From Spirochaetae bacterium HGW-Spirochaetae-3 (GTDB lineage Bacteria; Spirochaetota; Spirochaetia; Treponematales; UBA12059): 64,000 bases of DNA. Below the pieces are notes generated by a model. It was not told the DNA's origin, made no database searches, and saw nothing but the letters and a program-made list of their open reading frames with translations. Shown piece by piece: positions 43,960-53,612 of this stretch. The position numbers and the translations under genes were made by a program. Location: assembly GCA_002839315.1 (NCBI GenBank), contig PGXV01000012.1, positions 100,014-164,013 of the forward strand, written 5' to 3'. Within the stretch, counting starts at the first letter, position 1, and each line of letters begins with the position of its first letter.

Positions 43960-46900
43960 TTAACGGCCTCCTTAGCCTTATGGCCCCGATGCTCGTTGAA
44001 GAACGAGTACATGACCGGTATGAAGAACAACGTTATGAGCGTGGCGGACGTAAGCCCGCCGAGCACGGTCAGGCCTATCGGCTTGAGCATCTGCGAGTTC
44101 TCGCCCGTCGAGAAAGCCATGGGCATGAGGCCCAGGATGGTCGTCAGCGTGGTCATCAGGATGGGCCTGAGGCGGGAGACGCCGGCGGTCACGCAGGCCT
44201 CCCGTACGCTCTCGCCGCGGCGGACGAGCAGGTTGGTGTAGTCGACGAGCACGATGCCGTTGTTGACGACGATGCCTATGAGCATCACGACGCCCATGGC
44301 GGTGAACATCGTCAGGGTCTCGCCGGATATGACGTAGACGGCCACGACGCCGATGACCAGCAGCGGTATCGTGAACATGTTGATGATAGGGTCCTTGAAC
44401 GACTCGTACTGGCCGGCCATGACGCCGAATACCAGGAGCAGGGCCATCGTGATGATCAGCAGGAATACGCCGCCCGTCTCCATCACCTCGCCCCACGAGC
44501 CGGACTGGGTAAGCGTTATGCCGTCCGGTACGACGATGTTATCCGCGATGAGCGCGTCTATTTCCTTCTCCACGTCGCCGGCGCGCCTGTCGGACGAGAG
44601 GTTCGCGGTCACGTGGATGATGCGGCTCTGGTTCTCGCGGGATATGCTGACCGGGCCTACGCCCTTCTGTAGGGTCGCGAAGTTGGCCACAGCGTAGAGC
44701 CCGCTCGTGCCTTGCACGTATATGCGCTCCAGGTCGGGCACCTTCTGCCTGTCGGATTCCTCCAGGAACAGCTTGACCGAGTACTCGTCGCCCGAATCGC
44801 GGTACGTCGTGGCCACGACGCCGTCGACGCTAGCGTCTATCTCGGCGGCTATGGCCTTGACGCTGACGCCGAAGGCGTAGGCCCGGTCGCGGTCTATGAT
44901 CACCTCGACCTCGGGGAGCCCCTCGGTCAGGTCCATCGCCACGTCCTCGAGGTCGGGCACCTTCTCCGATATCAGGTCCATCAGGCTATGGGCCATCGCT
45001 ATGCCCGCGTCCAGGTCCTGCGTGTTTATCGCTACGTCGACGTCGGATCCGCCGGCCATCTGCCGCATCCTGCCCATGGAATAACTGAAGCTTGCGTTGG
45101 GGAATTCGCCGAAATGGGCGCGTAGCTTGGCCTTCATGGTATCGACGTCGTCGATCCGCTCGGCGTAGTCGGGCAGGGTGATGGACAGCTCCCCCGCGTA
45201 GGTGGACGAGCCGCCGAACATGCCGCCGCCGCCCACCGTCGTAATGACGGTCTCGGCGCCTTCTATCTCGGCCATCGCGTATTCCTCGAGTTTTAGCATC
45301 ACGGCCTTGGTCTCCGAGAGCTTCGTGCCGATGGGCAGCTCGACCTCCAGCGTCACCGAGGCGTCCTCGGTGAACGGCATCAGGCTGATGCTCATGCGCG
45401 GTATGAAGGCGATCGAGAGGATGAAGCAGCCGACGACGATGATGACGACGGTCAGGCGGTGGGCTATGCCGGCCCGCAGGATCTTCTCGTAGCCGCGGTT
45501 GATAGCCGAGAGGACCGACTCGACGGCGCCGTCCATCGCTATGAGCGCCTTGTTCCTGAGCGGCTTCTCCTTCCTCGTCGACAGCGGGAGGTACTTGCTG
45601 GCCAGCACCGGCACGAGGAATATGGCCACGACGAGGCTGGATATCAGCGATATGACTATCGTGAAGATGATGTCGCCGAAGAGTTGCCCGAGCATGCCGA
45701 GCTTATCCTTGAAGAAGAGCACCGGCAGGAACACGAAGATGGTCGTCAGGTTGCCGGAAACGATGGACGACATCATCTCCTGGGTGCCGAGCACGGCGGC
45801 GACGCTCGGCTTGGAGCCGCGCTCCCTGTATTGGTAGATGTTCTCGAGTATCACGATCGACGCGTCGACTATCATGCCGACGCCCAGGATAAGGCCCGTC
45901 ATCGTCATCATGTTGAGGGTGATGCCGGCGAAGTACATCGCGAGCAGCGTGACGAGGATGGAGAAGGGTATCGATATACCTATGATGATCGTGCTCTTTA
46001 CGCTCCGGAGGAACAGGAAGAGTATGGCCATCGCGAGCATGGCGCCCTGTAGCGCGGAGCTTATGAGGTTGTTCAGGGTGCCGCGTATGGTCTCCGTATC
46101 GTCCGATACTATCTCCATGGCCACGTCGGAGGGCAGGAGCTTACGTATCTCGGCCATCTTCTCGTAGACGGCGTCGGCCGCGTTCACCGTGTTGGCGCCG
46201 GAGCGCTTGGTCAGCGACACGTAGACGCCGGGCTCGCCGTCGATATAGACGATGGAGCTCTCGTCCTCGTAGCCGTCGGTCACGGAGCCGACGTCGGACA
46301 GCCTGACGCCGTAGCCGTTCTTCGTAGCGACGACCGTCTCGGCGATCTCGTCCAGGCTCTTGTACTCGCCTGTCGTGCGTATGAGGTAGTTCTTCGTGCC
46401 CTCGCCGATGCTGCCGCCGCCCAGCTCGACGTTGGCCGCCGCGAGGCTCGAGGCTATGCCGGTGATCGTCAGGCCGTACGCGTCCAGGCGGTTCTGGGAT
46501 ACGTCGACGCGTACGATACGGTCGCGGCCGCCGTTGACCGACGCCTCCGCTATGCCGTCGACCTGCTCGAGCCTCGGTTCGATGTATTCCTCGGCTATGC
46601 TCTTGAGCTCTTCCGGCGAGCGTTTGCCCGAGACCGCTATCTTGATGATGGGCATGTCGTCCGACGAGAACTTGAATATGCTCGGCGAGTCGCAGCCGTC
46701 GGGTAGCGAGTCGCGTACCTTGTCCAGCTTGTCGCGTATGTCGTTCGTCGCCACGTCCAGGTCCACGTCGTAGTCGAACTGCAGCTGGATGATGCTGTAG
46801 CCCTCGCTTGAGGTGGACGTCAGCTCGTCCAGGCCGCTGACGTTTATAAGCGCGCTCTCCAGCGTCTCGGTCACCGTCTTCTCCACGGATTCCGGGCCGG

Positions 46901-47060
46901 CGCCCGAATAGGAGGCGGTGACCATCAGCATGGGCATGTCCATGTCCGGCATCAGGTCGAGGGCTATGTCCGATACCGAGTACAGCGCGACTATCATGGT
47001 CAGCGCGAAGACTATGGCCGCCAGTACCGGCCTCTCGACGACTCTCTTGGCTACGCTCAC
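43956..47060 (-). CDS. RND efflux pump inner-membrane transporter (HAE1/AcrB family, operon 2)
   Basis: 1034 residues with the twelve-helix RND layout: helix-4 motif GVGMIVDASIVILENIYQYRE and helix-10 NNGIVLVDYTNLLVRRG. The GTG start at 47060 overlaps the MFP stop (GTGA) and yields the normal N-terminus VSVAKRVVERPVLAAIVF; any longer frame only shadows the MFP gene. It is a clear paralogue of the operon 1 pump. Drug- or lipid-type export is likely; metal-type features are absent. Confidence 0.94.
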   Translation of the reverse strand: MSVAKRVVERPVLAAIVFALTMIVALYSVSDIALDLMPDMDMPMLMVTASYSGAGPESVEKTVTETLESALINVSGLDELTSTSSEGYSIIQLQFDYDVDLDVATNDIRDKLDKVRDSLPDGCDSPSIFKFSSDDMPIIKIAVSGKRSPEELKSIAEEYIEPRLEQVDGIAEASVNGGRDRIVRVDVSQNRLDAYGLTITGIASSLAAANVELGGGSIGEGTKNYLIRTTGEYKSLDEIAETVVATKNGYGVRLSDVGSVTDGYEDESSIVYIDGEPGVYVSLTKRSGANTVNAADAVYEKMAEIRKLLPSDVAMEIVSDDTETIRGTLNNLISSALQGAMLAMAILFLFLRSVKSTIIIGISIPFSILVTLLAMYFAGITLNMMTMTGLILGVGMIVDASIVILENIYQYRERGSKPSVAAVLGTQEMMSSIVSGNLTTIFVFLPVLFFKDKLGMLGQLFGDIIFTIVISLISSLVVAIFLVPVLASKYLPLSTRKEKPLRNKALIAMDGAVESVLSAINRGYEKILRAGIAHRLTVVIIVVGCFILSIAFIPRMSISLMPFTEDASVTLEVELPIGTKLSETKAVMLKLEEYAMAEIEGAETVITTVGGGGMFGGSSTYAGELSITLPDYAERIDDVDTMKAKLRAHFGEFPNASFSYSMGRMRQMAGGSDVDVAINTQDLDAGIAMAHSLMDLISEKVPDLEDVAMDLTEGLPEVEVIIDRDRAYAFGVSVKAIAAEIDASVDGVVATTYRDSGDEYSVKLFLEESDRQKVPDLERIYVQGTSGLYAVANFATLQKGVGPVSISRENQSRIIHVTANLSSDRRAGDVEKEIDALIADNIVVPDGITLTQSGSWGEVMETGGVFLLIITMALLLVFGVMAGQYESFKDPIINMFTIPLLVIGVVAVYVISGETLTMFTAMGVVMLIGIVVNNGIVLVDYTNLLVRRGESVREACVTAGVSRLRPILMTTLTTILGLMPMAFSTGENSQMLKPIGLTVLGGLTSATLITLFFIPVMYSFFNEHRGHKAKEAVK

Positions 47061-48013
47061 TTGGAGGCTCCCGTCCCGCCCGCCGCGGCCGTTATGTCCT
47101 TTATGGCGGCGCCGTCGGAGAGCACGGACGCGCCCTCTATGACGACGAGCTCGCCTTCGGAGACGCCGGAGGCCAGCTCCACGAACTCGTCGACGCCGGC
47201 GCCCGTCGTGACGGCGCGCTTGGACGCGGTGCCGTCGGCGTTGACGACGAAGACGTACGAGCCCGAGGAATCGGAGAGGACGGCGCCCTCCGTGACGGTC
47301 AGGCGGTCGGCGTAGGCGACGGTGTCGAGCCGAATCTTGGCGAACATGCCGGCGTCGATGCGTGGATCGGCCCGGTCGAACGACAGCCGTATCGTCTTGG
47401 TCCTGGAGGCCGCGTCGACGACCGGCGACACGCGGGTGACCGTCGCGGGGAAGCTCTCGCCAGGATAGGCCTCGAAGGTGACGGCGGCCTTGAGCCCGAC
47501 CTTGAGCACGCCGACGTAACGCTCGGGTATCATCGCCTCCGCCTCTATATCGGTGACGTCGCCCAGTTCCATGATGGCGGAGGATGCGGTGACCGTGGAG
47601 CCTACGGGCAACGGAGACGACGTCACGGTGCCGGCTATCGGCGCGTGCACCGGGTTGAGCGCGTAGGCGCTGCCGGGCGTCGACGGATCTATCTCGGCTA
47701 TCAGCTGCCCCTTGGCGACGTCCGACCCGAGCGCGACCTTCATCGACCGGATCTCCCCGGAGACCTGCGGGTACACCTTGACGGTAGCGTCGACGACGAT
47801 GTCGCCGTTGGACTCGATGTAGTCCTGCAGGGTCCTGCGGGCGACGGCGGCGGTCCTGACCGTGAACGTCGCGGCCGCGGCTGTTCCCGGCGCGCCGCCG
47901 CCGGGAGCGCCGGGAACGCCTGCTGGGCCCTTCTTGGCGGCGCTCGGCAGCAACAGCGCGGCGGCTATGACGACGAGGAAGACGGCTATGATGGCTATAT
48001 TGCGTTTCTTCAC
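47057..48013 (-). CDS. RND membrane-fusion protein (HlyD/AcrA family, operon 2)
   Basis: The 318-residue adaptor is anchored by an N-terminal helix (about 5-25) and has no lipobox, unlike its operon 1 counterpart. A Gly/Pro/Ala linker (30-48) precedes the lipoyl-like halves ('GDIVVDATVKVYPQVSGEI', 'HAPIAGTVTSSPLPVGS') and the barrel ('YPGESFPATVTRVSPVVDAASRTKTIRLSFD'). Two bases separate it from the tolC stop, and it overlaps the RND gene, so the pump parts are translated together. Confidence 0.92.
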   Translation of the reverse strand: MKKRNIAIIAVFLVVIAAALLLPSAAKKGPAGVPGAPGGGAPGTAAAATFTVRTAAVARRTLQDYIESNGDIVVDATVKVYPQVSGEIRSMKVALGSDVAKGQLIAEIDPSTPGSAYALNPVHAPIAGTVTSSPLPVGSTVTASSAIMELGDVTDIEAEAMIPERYVGVLKVGLKAAVTFEAYPGESFPATVTRVSPVVDAASRTKTIRLSFDRADPRIDAGMFAKIRLDTVAYADRLTVTEGAVLSDSSGSYVFVVNADGTASKRAVTTGAGVDEFVELASGVSEGELVVIEGASVLSDGAAIKDITAAAGGTGASK

Positions 48014-48015
48014 GA

Positions 48016-49257
48016 TTACCTCCCGAGCGTCCCGAAGGGGACGCCCAATGCGTATTCAAGATCGAGGACGGCCGCTCGCAGCGTATACGCCTCCTCGGAG
48101 ACGTCGAGGCGGGCCCGGGCCAGGCTGTCCCTGGCGCTCTGCAGGCTCAGGATATCCTTGGTGCCGAAGCGGTACGCCTCTTCCGTCAAGCGGTACGTCT
48201 TCTCGGCCAGCGTCTCGTTCAGGCGCATGCTTTCCAGGGCCGAACGGGACTGCTCTATCTTCCTGGCGAGCGAGCCTATCTCCATGGCGGCGCTCGTCCT
48301 GGCCGAGGCCAGCTGGCTCTCCAGCTTGTCTACCGCGTCCTGGGCGGTTGCCGCGGCGCTACGGGCGCTCGACCATGGCAAGAGGTCGTCCAGCGAGAAG
48401 CTGACGGAGGCCGTCACGGACCCGGAGTCGGACCAGGCTTCCATGGCGTAGGTAGGCTGATACGAGGCCGACAGCGACAGGCTCGGCGAGTAGACCGAGC
48501 TCCTGGCGGCGGAGAGGGTTGCGCGGGCCTCGGCGAGCTGCTTCTCAAGCGCCGACACGCTCGGCGAGACGGCCGTTATCCCGGCGACGTCGATCGCCTT
48601 GATGTCGGCCTCGTCCACGGCCGCTATATCAACGCCGGCGTCGCCGTCCATGCCGAGCAGGACCCTGAACGAGTCGAGCGCGTCGTCGTACGACAGCCTG
48701 GCGCTCTGTAGCGTCGGCTTAAGCTGCTCCAGGGTCACCAGGGCCGACAGCGTGTCCAGCTCGGGGGCCAGGCCCGCCTTGCGCTTGGCCTCGGCCTGGT
48801 CGTAGCTCTTCTGCGCGCTGGCTATGCTCTGTTCTATAAGCGTTATGTTCTTCCTGGACAGGCCGAGCGAGTAGTAGGCCTTGCGTACCGACAGCTCCAG
48901 GTCCCTCTCCGCCGTCCCATAGGCGAGCAGTGCCGTCTCGTAGGCGAGCCTGGCCTGCTTCCCGGCGGACAGCAGGCCGGACGACAGCGTCAGGCTCGCT
49001 TGCGCCCGGCCGTACGTCGATTCTACCCCGTCGTTGGGCCTGGACGTCCCCGCGCCCAGGGAGAGTCCGGGCACGAGGCCGTTCCACGATACGCCGACTG
49101 CTCGCTCCGCCGCCTCGAGGTCTATCCTGGAGCGGGCCAGGCTCTCGTTGTTCTCAAGCGCGGTCGTCACGGCCAGTTCCAGGCTCAGGGTTTCTTGCGC
49201 CCCGGCGAGGACCGCCGCTGATAGCAGCGCCGCCAACGCTATCGTCGTCTTCTTCAT
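48016..49257 (-). CDS. TolC-family outer-membrane efflux protein (operon 2)
   Basis: The 413-residue protein has a signal peptide (MKKTTIALAALLSAAVLAGAQ) and two OEP repeats ('DLELSVRKAYYSLGLSRKNITLIEQSI', 'LAEKTYRLTEEAYRFGTKDILSLQSARD'). It ends LEYALGVPFGTLGR, as the operon 1 TolC does, but is about 100 residues shorter, mostly at the N-terminus. GGAGG precedes the ATG; upstream in-frame codons overlap the divergent promoter region. First gene of operon 2. Confidence 0.92.
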   Translation of the reverse strand: MKKTTIALAALLSAAVLAGAQETLSLELAVTTALENNESLARSRIDLEAAERAVGVSWNGLVPGLSLGAGTSRPNDGVESTYGRAQASLTLSSGLLSAGKQARLAYETALLAYGTAERDLELSVRKAYYSLGLSRKNITLIEQSIASAQKSYDQAEAKRKAGLAPELDTLSALVTLEQLKPTLQSARLSYDDALDSFRVLLGMDGDAGVDIAAVDEADIKAIDVAGITAVSPSVSALEKQLAEARATLSAARSSVYSPSLSLSASYQPTYAMEAWSDSGSVTASVSFSLDDLLPWSSARSAAATAQDAVDKLESQLASARTSAAMEIGSLARKIEQSRSALESMRLNETLAEKTYRLTEEAYRFGTKDILSLQSARDSLARARLDVSEEAYTLRAAVLDLEYALGVPFGTLGR

Positions 49258-49345
49258 TCGCTTGTATCCTCCGGCGCGAGGTATTCCCGCGCGGTCAGAG
49301 GATACGCCGGCGGCTCGGGCGGAGCCTATAAACAGCGTATGAAGG

Positions 49346-49357
49346 GATGATAATATT
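49346..49357. promoter_or_regulatory. Motif shared by both RND operon control regions
   Basis: GATGATAATATT occurs here, between operon 2 and the divergent two-component genes, and at 13753-13764 upstream of operon 1. Candidate site for a shared regulator, possibly the adjacent OmpR-type protein. Confidence 0.35.
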
Positions 49358-49391
49358 CTGTTATATCCGCCTGGCGCCGTATAATCCCGCA

Positions 49392-49420
49392 TTGCCGTCG
49401 CGCCGGGACCCGTGTACACT
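49392..49420 (+). promoter_or_regulatory. Predicted sigma-70 promoter of the two-component genes
   Basis: TTGCCG (49392-49397), 17-base spacer, TACACT (49415-49420), 18 bases before the response-regulator ATG. Confidence 0.55.
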
Positions 49421-49438
49421 CGCGTTCATGAGGCATGC

Positions 49439-50155
49439 ATGAAGGCAAGGGTCCTGATAATTGAAGACGTAGCCGAGCTATCCGACCTGGTGGCGCTCTA
49501 CCTGTCCAAGGAAGGCATGGAGACGCGGCAGGCCGAATCCGGCGAGGACGCGCTGGCCCTCCTGCGCGCGGAAGGAGCCGGCGCGTTCGCTCCCGATATA
49601 GTGATACTCGACATCAACCTGCCCGGCATGGACGGGTTCGAATTCCTTCACGAGTTCCGTAAGTCCGGCGGATGCCCCGTGCTCATCGTGTCCGCGAGGG
49701 ACGCCGACGAGGATATCATCGCCGGCCTGGGCTACGGCGCCGACGAGTTCGTCACCAAGCCGTTCTCGCCGCGCGTGCTCGTCGCGCGGGTCCGGGCGAT
49801 GCTCCGGCGCGTCCAGGACGAGCCGGAGCGTCGGGACGGCGCGGTCGTCCGGTTCGGCCCGTTCTCGCTCGATCTCGAGGCGTGCATGCTAAGGCGCGGA
49901 GACGAGCGGGTCGCGCTGTCAGCGAAGGAGTACTCCGTGCTGTCGTACCTCGCGAGCAATCCCGGCAAGCCGCTCGGTCCCGAGGCCATATACGCGGCCG
50001 TCTGGAAGAATTCGTACGGCGACCTGACCGCGGTCGCGGTCTACATCCAGCGGCTCCGGAAGAAGATCGAGGACGATCCGGCGGCGCCCCGCTACATCGA
50101 GACCGTCTACGGCATGGGCTACCGCTTCACGCTGGATCCGGAGCCCGCGCGATGA
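49439..50155 (+). CDS. OmpR/PhoB-type response regulator
   Basis: The 238-residue protein has a receiver domain with phospho-acceptor D58 in VILDINLPGMDG, preceding acidic IIEDV, and the conserved K in FVTKPFSPRVL. A C-terminal winged helix (about 140-235, 'LSAKEYSVLSYLASNPGKPLGPEAIYAAVW...VAVYIQRLRKKIEDDPAAPRYIETVYGMGYRF') follows. GAGG lies 5 bases before the ATG. It is divergent from RND operon 2 and probably regulates it; overlap with the kinase gene is 4 bases. Confidence 0.95.
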   Translation: MKARVLIIEDVAELSDLVALYLSKEGMETRQAESGEDALALLRAEGAGAFAPDIVILDINLPGMDGFEFLHEFRKSGGCPVLIVSARDADEDIIAGLGYGADEFVTKPFSPRVLVARVRAMLRRVQDEPERRDGAVVRFGPFSLDLEACMLRRGDERVALSAKEYSVLSYLASNPGKPLGPEAIYAAVWKNSYGDLTAVAVYIQRLRKKIEDDPAAPRYIETVYGMGYRFTLDPEPAR

Positions 50156-51513
50156 AGATACGGAATCAATTCTATATACTGGTGGTCGGCATACTCGTCA
50201 TGCCCGTGCTCGCGTTCGTCGGCCTGTTCGGCGTCCTGCGCTTCAGGGAATCCGAGGCGGTCCAGATGCCCGGCTACGACGAGGTCTCCAGTATGGCCGG
50301 CGGCACCTTCGACCGGGAGTCGTGGGAGCGCCTGTCGGACTTCATCTCGCATAAGCCGCCTACCATGGAATTCTCAATACTGGACGCGGAGAGCCGCATC
50401 GTGTTCTCGACGATAGAGACCCATAAGGCCGGCGATGTGGTGTCCGACGAGGCCCTGCTCGACTATATCCGCGACACGAGCGTCGACTACTTCTATCAGA
50501 TCGACGCGCCAGAGCACTTGGGAGTCGGAGGGTTCTTCGTGCTGACGCGTATAGATAGGGCCATGTTCCGTCCCCTGTCCCCTGCCCAGTGGCTAGTGAC
50601 GACCTTCGCCGTGCTGATGGCCGTATTGTTCCTGTTCTCGGCCGGTATGGCCGTGCTGATCGCCCGATCGATCACCCAGTCGGTGCTCGCGCTGGACGCG
50701 GCTACGCGGCGCATAGCGGCCGGCGAGCTTGACCGCGCCATTGAGGTCCGCGGTTCCAACGAGATAACGTCGCTCGCGTCGTCGCTCAACTCGATGCGGC
50801 TGGCGCTCAAGGACGACCAGGCGCGGCGCTCCCGGTTCATCATGGGCGTGACGCACGACCTCAAGACGCCGTTGGCGCTTATAAAGGGCTACGCGGAGGC
50901 CATAGGCGACGGCATGGCCGACGAAGCGGCCGATCGCGACCGCTACGTCGGCATCATAGGCGCCAAGGTCGACCAACTGGCAGGCATGATAGACGACCTG
51001 ATCGATTTCGTGCGCGTCGATACTGCCGAGTGGAGGAGCCGGCTGGAGACGGCGCCGCTCGCGCCGTTCCTGCGGGGGCTATGCAAGCGGCTGGAAGCCG
51101 ACGCCGTACTGCTCGGGCGCAGGGCCGAGGTCGCCATAGACCTGCCCGACGACCTGGCAGCGCCCTTCGACGAGCGGCTATTGACGAGGGCGATCGAGAA
51201 TCTCATCGGTAACGCGCTGCGCTATACCGCCTCGGGGGGGCTCGTGCGCGTATCGGCCCGCTCCGAGGCCGTCGGCCCCGCGCCGGGCCGCGTCGTCATC
51301 GAGGTATCGGACGACGGGCCAGGCATCGACCCGGCCGACCTGGACAGCATCTTCGACCCGTTCTACCGCGGCTCGTCGTCCAGGCGGGAGCAGGGCATGG
51401 GCCTCGGCCTGTCCGTCGTCAAGGGCGTGATCGAGTCGCACGGCTGGGGGATAGGCGTCGTATCCCGGCCGGGCGAGGGCAGCACCTTCGTCATCGACGT
51501 GCCGCTAGCCTGA
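50152..51513 (+). CDS. Sensor histidine kinase
   Basis: The 453-residue membrane kinase has an N-terminal helix (about 8-30), an extracytoplasmic sensor of about 115 residues, and a second helix (about 150-172). A HAMP domain follows, then a HisKA domain with H236 in VTHDLKTPL and a HATPase domain with N box NLIGNALRY, DDGPGID and GMGLGLSVVKG. It phosphorylates the preceding regulator. The signal is unknown; an envelope or toxicant signal would fit the divergent RND operon. Confidence 0.95.
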   Translation: MKIRNQFYILVVGILVMPVLAFVGLFGVLRFRESEAVQMPGYDEVSSMAGGTFDRESWERLSDFISHKPPTMEFSILDAESRIVFSTIETHKAGDVVSDEALLDYIRDTSVDYFYQIDAPEHLGVGGFFVLTRIDRAMFRPLSPAQWLVTTFAVLMAVLFLFSAGMAVLIARSITQSVLALDAATRRIAAGELDRAIEVRGSNEITSLASSLNSMRLALKDDQARRSRFIMGVTHDLKTPLALIKGYAEAIGDGMADEAADRDRYVGIIGAKVDQLAGMIDDLIDFVRVDTAEWRSRLETAPLAPFLRGLCKRLEADAVLLGRRAEVAIDLPDDLAAPFDERLLTRAIENLIGNALRYTASGGLVRVSARSEAVGPAPGRVVIEVSDDGPGIDPADLDSIFDPFYRGSSSRREQGMGLGLSVVKGVIESHGWGIGVVSRPGEGSTFVIDVPLA

Positions 51514-51523
51514 TCGGCGCGTC

Positions 51524-52885
51524 TCAGGCGCCTGCCGCGATATGGCGGTCGAGCCGCCTGATCTCCCGCGCGAGGAGCGTCGCGGTCAGTAGCGTAGACA
51601 CGCTGTCGGCTATCGGGAAGGCCATCCATACGCCGTCCACGCCGATGAACAGCGGCAGTACGAGCACGATCGGTATGAGCAGTATGAACTGGCGCGAGAG
51701 CCCGAGCAGCAGCGACTGCGTTCCCTTGCCGATGGCCTGGAAGTAGGTCGATCCGGTGATCTGCAGCGCGGCGAAGGGTATGAGCAGCACCATGATGCGG
51801 AGGACGCGGGCGCTCGACCCTATGAGGGCCTCGTCGGACGTGAACATGCCTATCGCGAGCCTCGGCGCCAGCATCATGAAGGCGTAGCCGACGAGCGATA
51901 CGACGAGCGCGGTGAGCGTCGCCGTCTTGAGGCTCTGCTTGACCCTGCCGTAATGCTTGGCGCCGTAGTTATAGCCGGCGATAGGCTGGAATCCCTGCGC
52001 AATGCCGAGGATGGGCATGATGACGATGGTCAGTATCTTCTGGTTCATCCCGTAGGTCGTGATCGCCAGGTCCCCTCCGTAATGCCCGAGCGAGTTGTTG
52101 ATGATGAGCGCCAGGATGCTGAATCCGGCGCTCTGGATGAACGCGGGCGTTCCCAGCAACGCCGCTTCGCGGAGTATCGCCGCCTTGATGCGGAAGTCGG
52201 CCGCCTTGAGCGGAACGTGGCTCTTCTTCCTGAAGTAGATGGAGAACAGGTAAGCGCACGAGCTCGCCTGGCTCAATACCGTCGCGATGGCGGCTCCCTC
52301 GACGCCCATCTTGAATCCGAAGATGAAGATAGGGTCGAGCAGGGTGTTGAGCCCGGCGCCCATCATCATGCCTACCATCGACGCCTTGGCGTTGCCTTCC
52401 GAGCGGACGAGGTTGCTCGCGCACATCGACAGCGAGAAGAAGAAGAAGCCGGCCGCGACGATCCGGGTATAGCCGAGCGCGTAGGGCATGATCGTGTCGC
52501 TCGCCCCGAAGAACGCCAGTATCGGGCGCGTGAAGGCCAGGACCGTCGCTACGAGTATCGCCGTTATCAGCATGACCGCCGTATAGGCCGTGCCCATGGC
52601 CGCGGCCGCGTCGTCGGCGCGTTTCTCGCCGAGCCTACGGGACACGATGGACGCGGTGCCGACGCCGAGCGCCTGCGCGACCGCCGAGACGATCATCTGC
52701 AGGGGGAACACGATGGACAGCGCGGCTATCGCGAGCGGGCCGACGCCGTGGCCGACGAAGATGGTGTCGACGACGTTATAGAGGGCGTTGACCAGCATGC
52801 CTATGGCCGCCGGTATGCCCATCTTGAGGAGTAGCGGGAAGATGGCGTCCCGCCCGAGGAAATCTGTCTTGTGGGATTCATTCAT
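51524..52885 (-). CDS. MATE-family multidrug/metabolite exporter
   Basis: The 453-residue protein has twelve predicted membrane helices in two homologous halves. It has the MATE patterns 'LGRDAIFPLLLKMGIPAAIGMLVNALYNVVDTIFVGHGVG' and 'LGVGTASIVSRRLGEK'. It exports cationic compounds using Na+ or H+. The promoter on the minus strand (TTGCAT-17-TATGTT, 52940-52912) overlaps a perfect operator shared with the divergent tetR-like gene, so it is probably repressed by that regulator. AAGGAA precedes the ATG. Confidence 0.94.
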   Translation of the reverse strand: MNESHKTDFLGRDAIFPLLLKMGIPAAIGMLVNALYNVVDTIFVGHGVGPLAIAALSIVFPLQMIVSAVAQALGVGTASIVSRRLGEKRADDAAAAMGTAYTAVMLITAILVATVLAFTRPILAFFGASDTIMPYALGYTRIVAAGFFFFSLSMCASNLVRSEGNAKASMVGMMMGAGLNTLLDPIFIFGFKMGVEGAAIATVLSQASSCAYLFSIYFRKKSHVPLKAADFRIKAAILREAALLGTPAFIQSAGFSILALIINNSLGHYGGDLAITTYGMNQKILTIVIMPILGIAQGFQPIAGYNYGAKHYGRVKQSLKTATLTALVVSLVGYAFMMLAPRLAIGMFTSDEALIGSSARVLRIMVLLIPFAALQITGSTYFQAIGKGTQSLLLGLSRQFILLIPIVLVLPLFIGVDGVWMAFPIADSVSTLLTATLLAREIRRLDRHIAAGA

Positions 52886-52911
52886 GAGTTGGTTCCTTAT
52901 TGGCTGCGCGA

Positions 52912-52977
52912 AACATAGCGAAAATCATAAAACAATGCAAGCGCTTGCTTGCATTGTTGTTTTTTTTATCCTATAGT
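52912..52977. promoter_or_regulatory. Divergent promoters with a shared TetR-type operator
   Basis: A perfect inverted repeat of 12-base arms, AACAATGCAAGC (52931-52942) and GCTTGCATTGTT (52947-52958), has a 4-base spacer. Each arm contains the -35 TTGCAT of one promoter: plus TTGCAT-17-TATAGT (52949-52977) for the tetR-like gene, and minus TTGCAT-17-TATGTT (52940-52912) for MATE. One bound repressor would block both. Confidence 0.8.
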
Positions 52978-52986
52978 CTCTCTGCT

Positions 52987-53577
52987 ATGGCTCACTCGAA
53001 GGACAGGATCCTCAAGGCGTCGCTGGAATTATTCTCCGCCCGGGGTTACTCGGCCGTTACTACCAAGGCTATCGCGGAGGCCTCGATGGTCAACGAGGTC
53101 ACCGTATTCAGGTTGTTCGGTTCTAAGGAGCGACTGTTCCGCGAGGTATTCGCGGCGTTCTATATCAAGCCTGACGAGGCGATCCGGGCGATGCGCCTCC
53201 GGTACGAACTGGAGAGCGACCTGGTCGCGTTCGCCGAGACCTTCTTCGCGTTCTTCTCCTCCAACCACGAGATAGTCAGCATGAGCATCAAGGACATCAA
53301 GGACGAGTTCGACGATATCGACGACGCGCTGCGCGGCCAGGTCGATATCATGAAGGCCGCGGTGTCCCCGTACCTCGCCCGCATGGTAACGCTCGGGAAG
53401 GCGGTCGGCCGTCCCGAAGAGATGGCGGCGCTGTTCGTCGAATGCCTCTTCGGGTTCGCCCTCCACCGCATCAGGCTCGGCGGCATCGAGGATCTCGACT
53501 CCGCCGCCGTGGCCTTCGCCCGCATCTTCGCCCGGGGCATAGCGTCGACGGGGAGCCCCGGGACCGGGGCGTAGCGC
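52987..53577 (+). CDS. TetR/AcrR-family transcriptional repressor
   Basis: The 196-residue protein has an N-terminal HTH (about residues 4-50, 'RILKASLELFSARGYSAVTTKAIAEASMVNEVTVFRLFGSKERLF') and a helical ligand-binding domain. The start is the ATG just after the promoter; the longer in-frame extension would cross the operator. Its likely targets are itself and the divergent MATE gene. The coordinate end includes the TAG stop. Confidence 0.93.
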
Positions 53578-53612
53578 TTGCGGACTGGGTGACGCCGCGT
53601 TACGATAGCGGC

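Noticed and set aside
47061..48059. 1367-residue RND reading frame
   Set aside because: The first 333 codons are an out-of-frame shadow of the MFP gene, rich in Arg. The RND protein starts at GTG 47060.
53190..53610. Start of the PPDK_N-like protein within the tetR-like gene (53442)
   Set aside because: The extension reads Arg/His-rich shadow sequence; the recognisable protein begins at MYFNELV, 53613.
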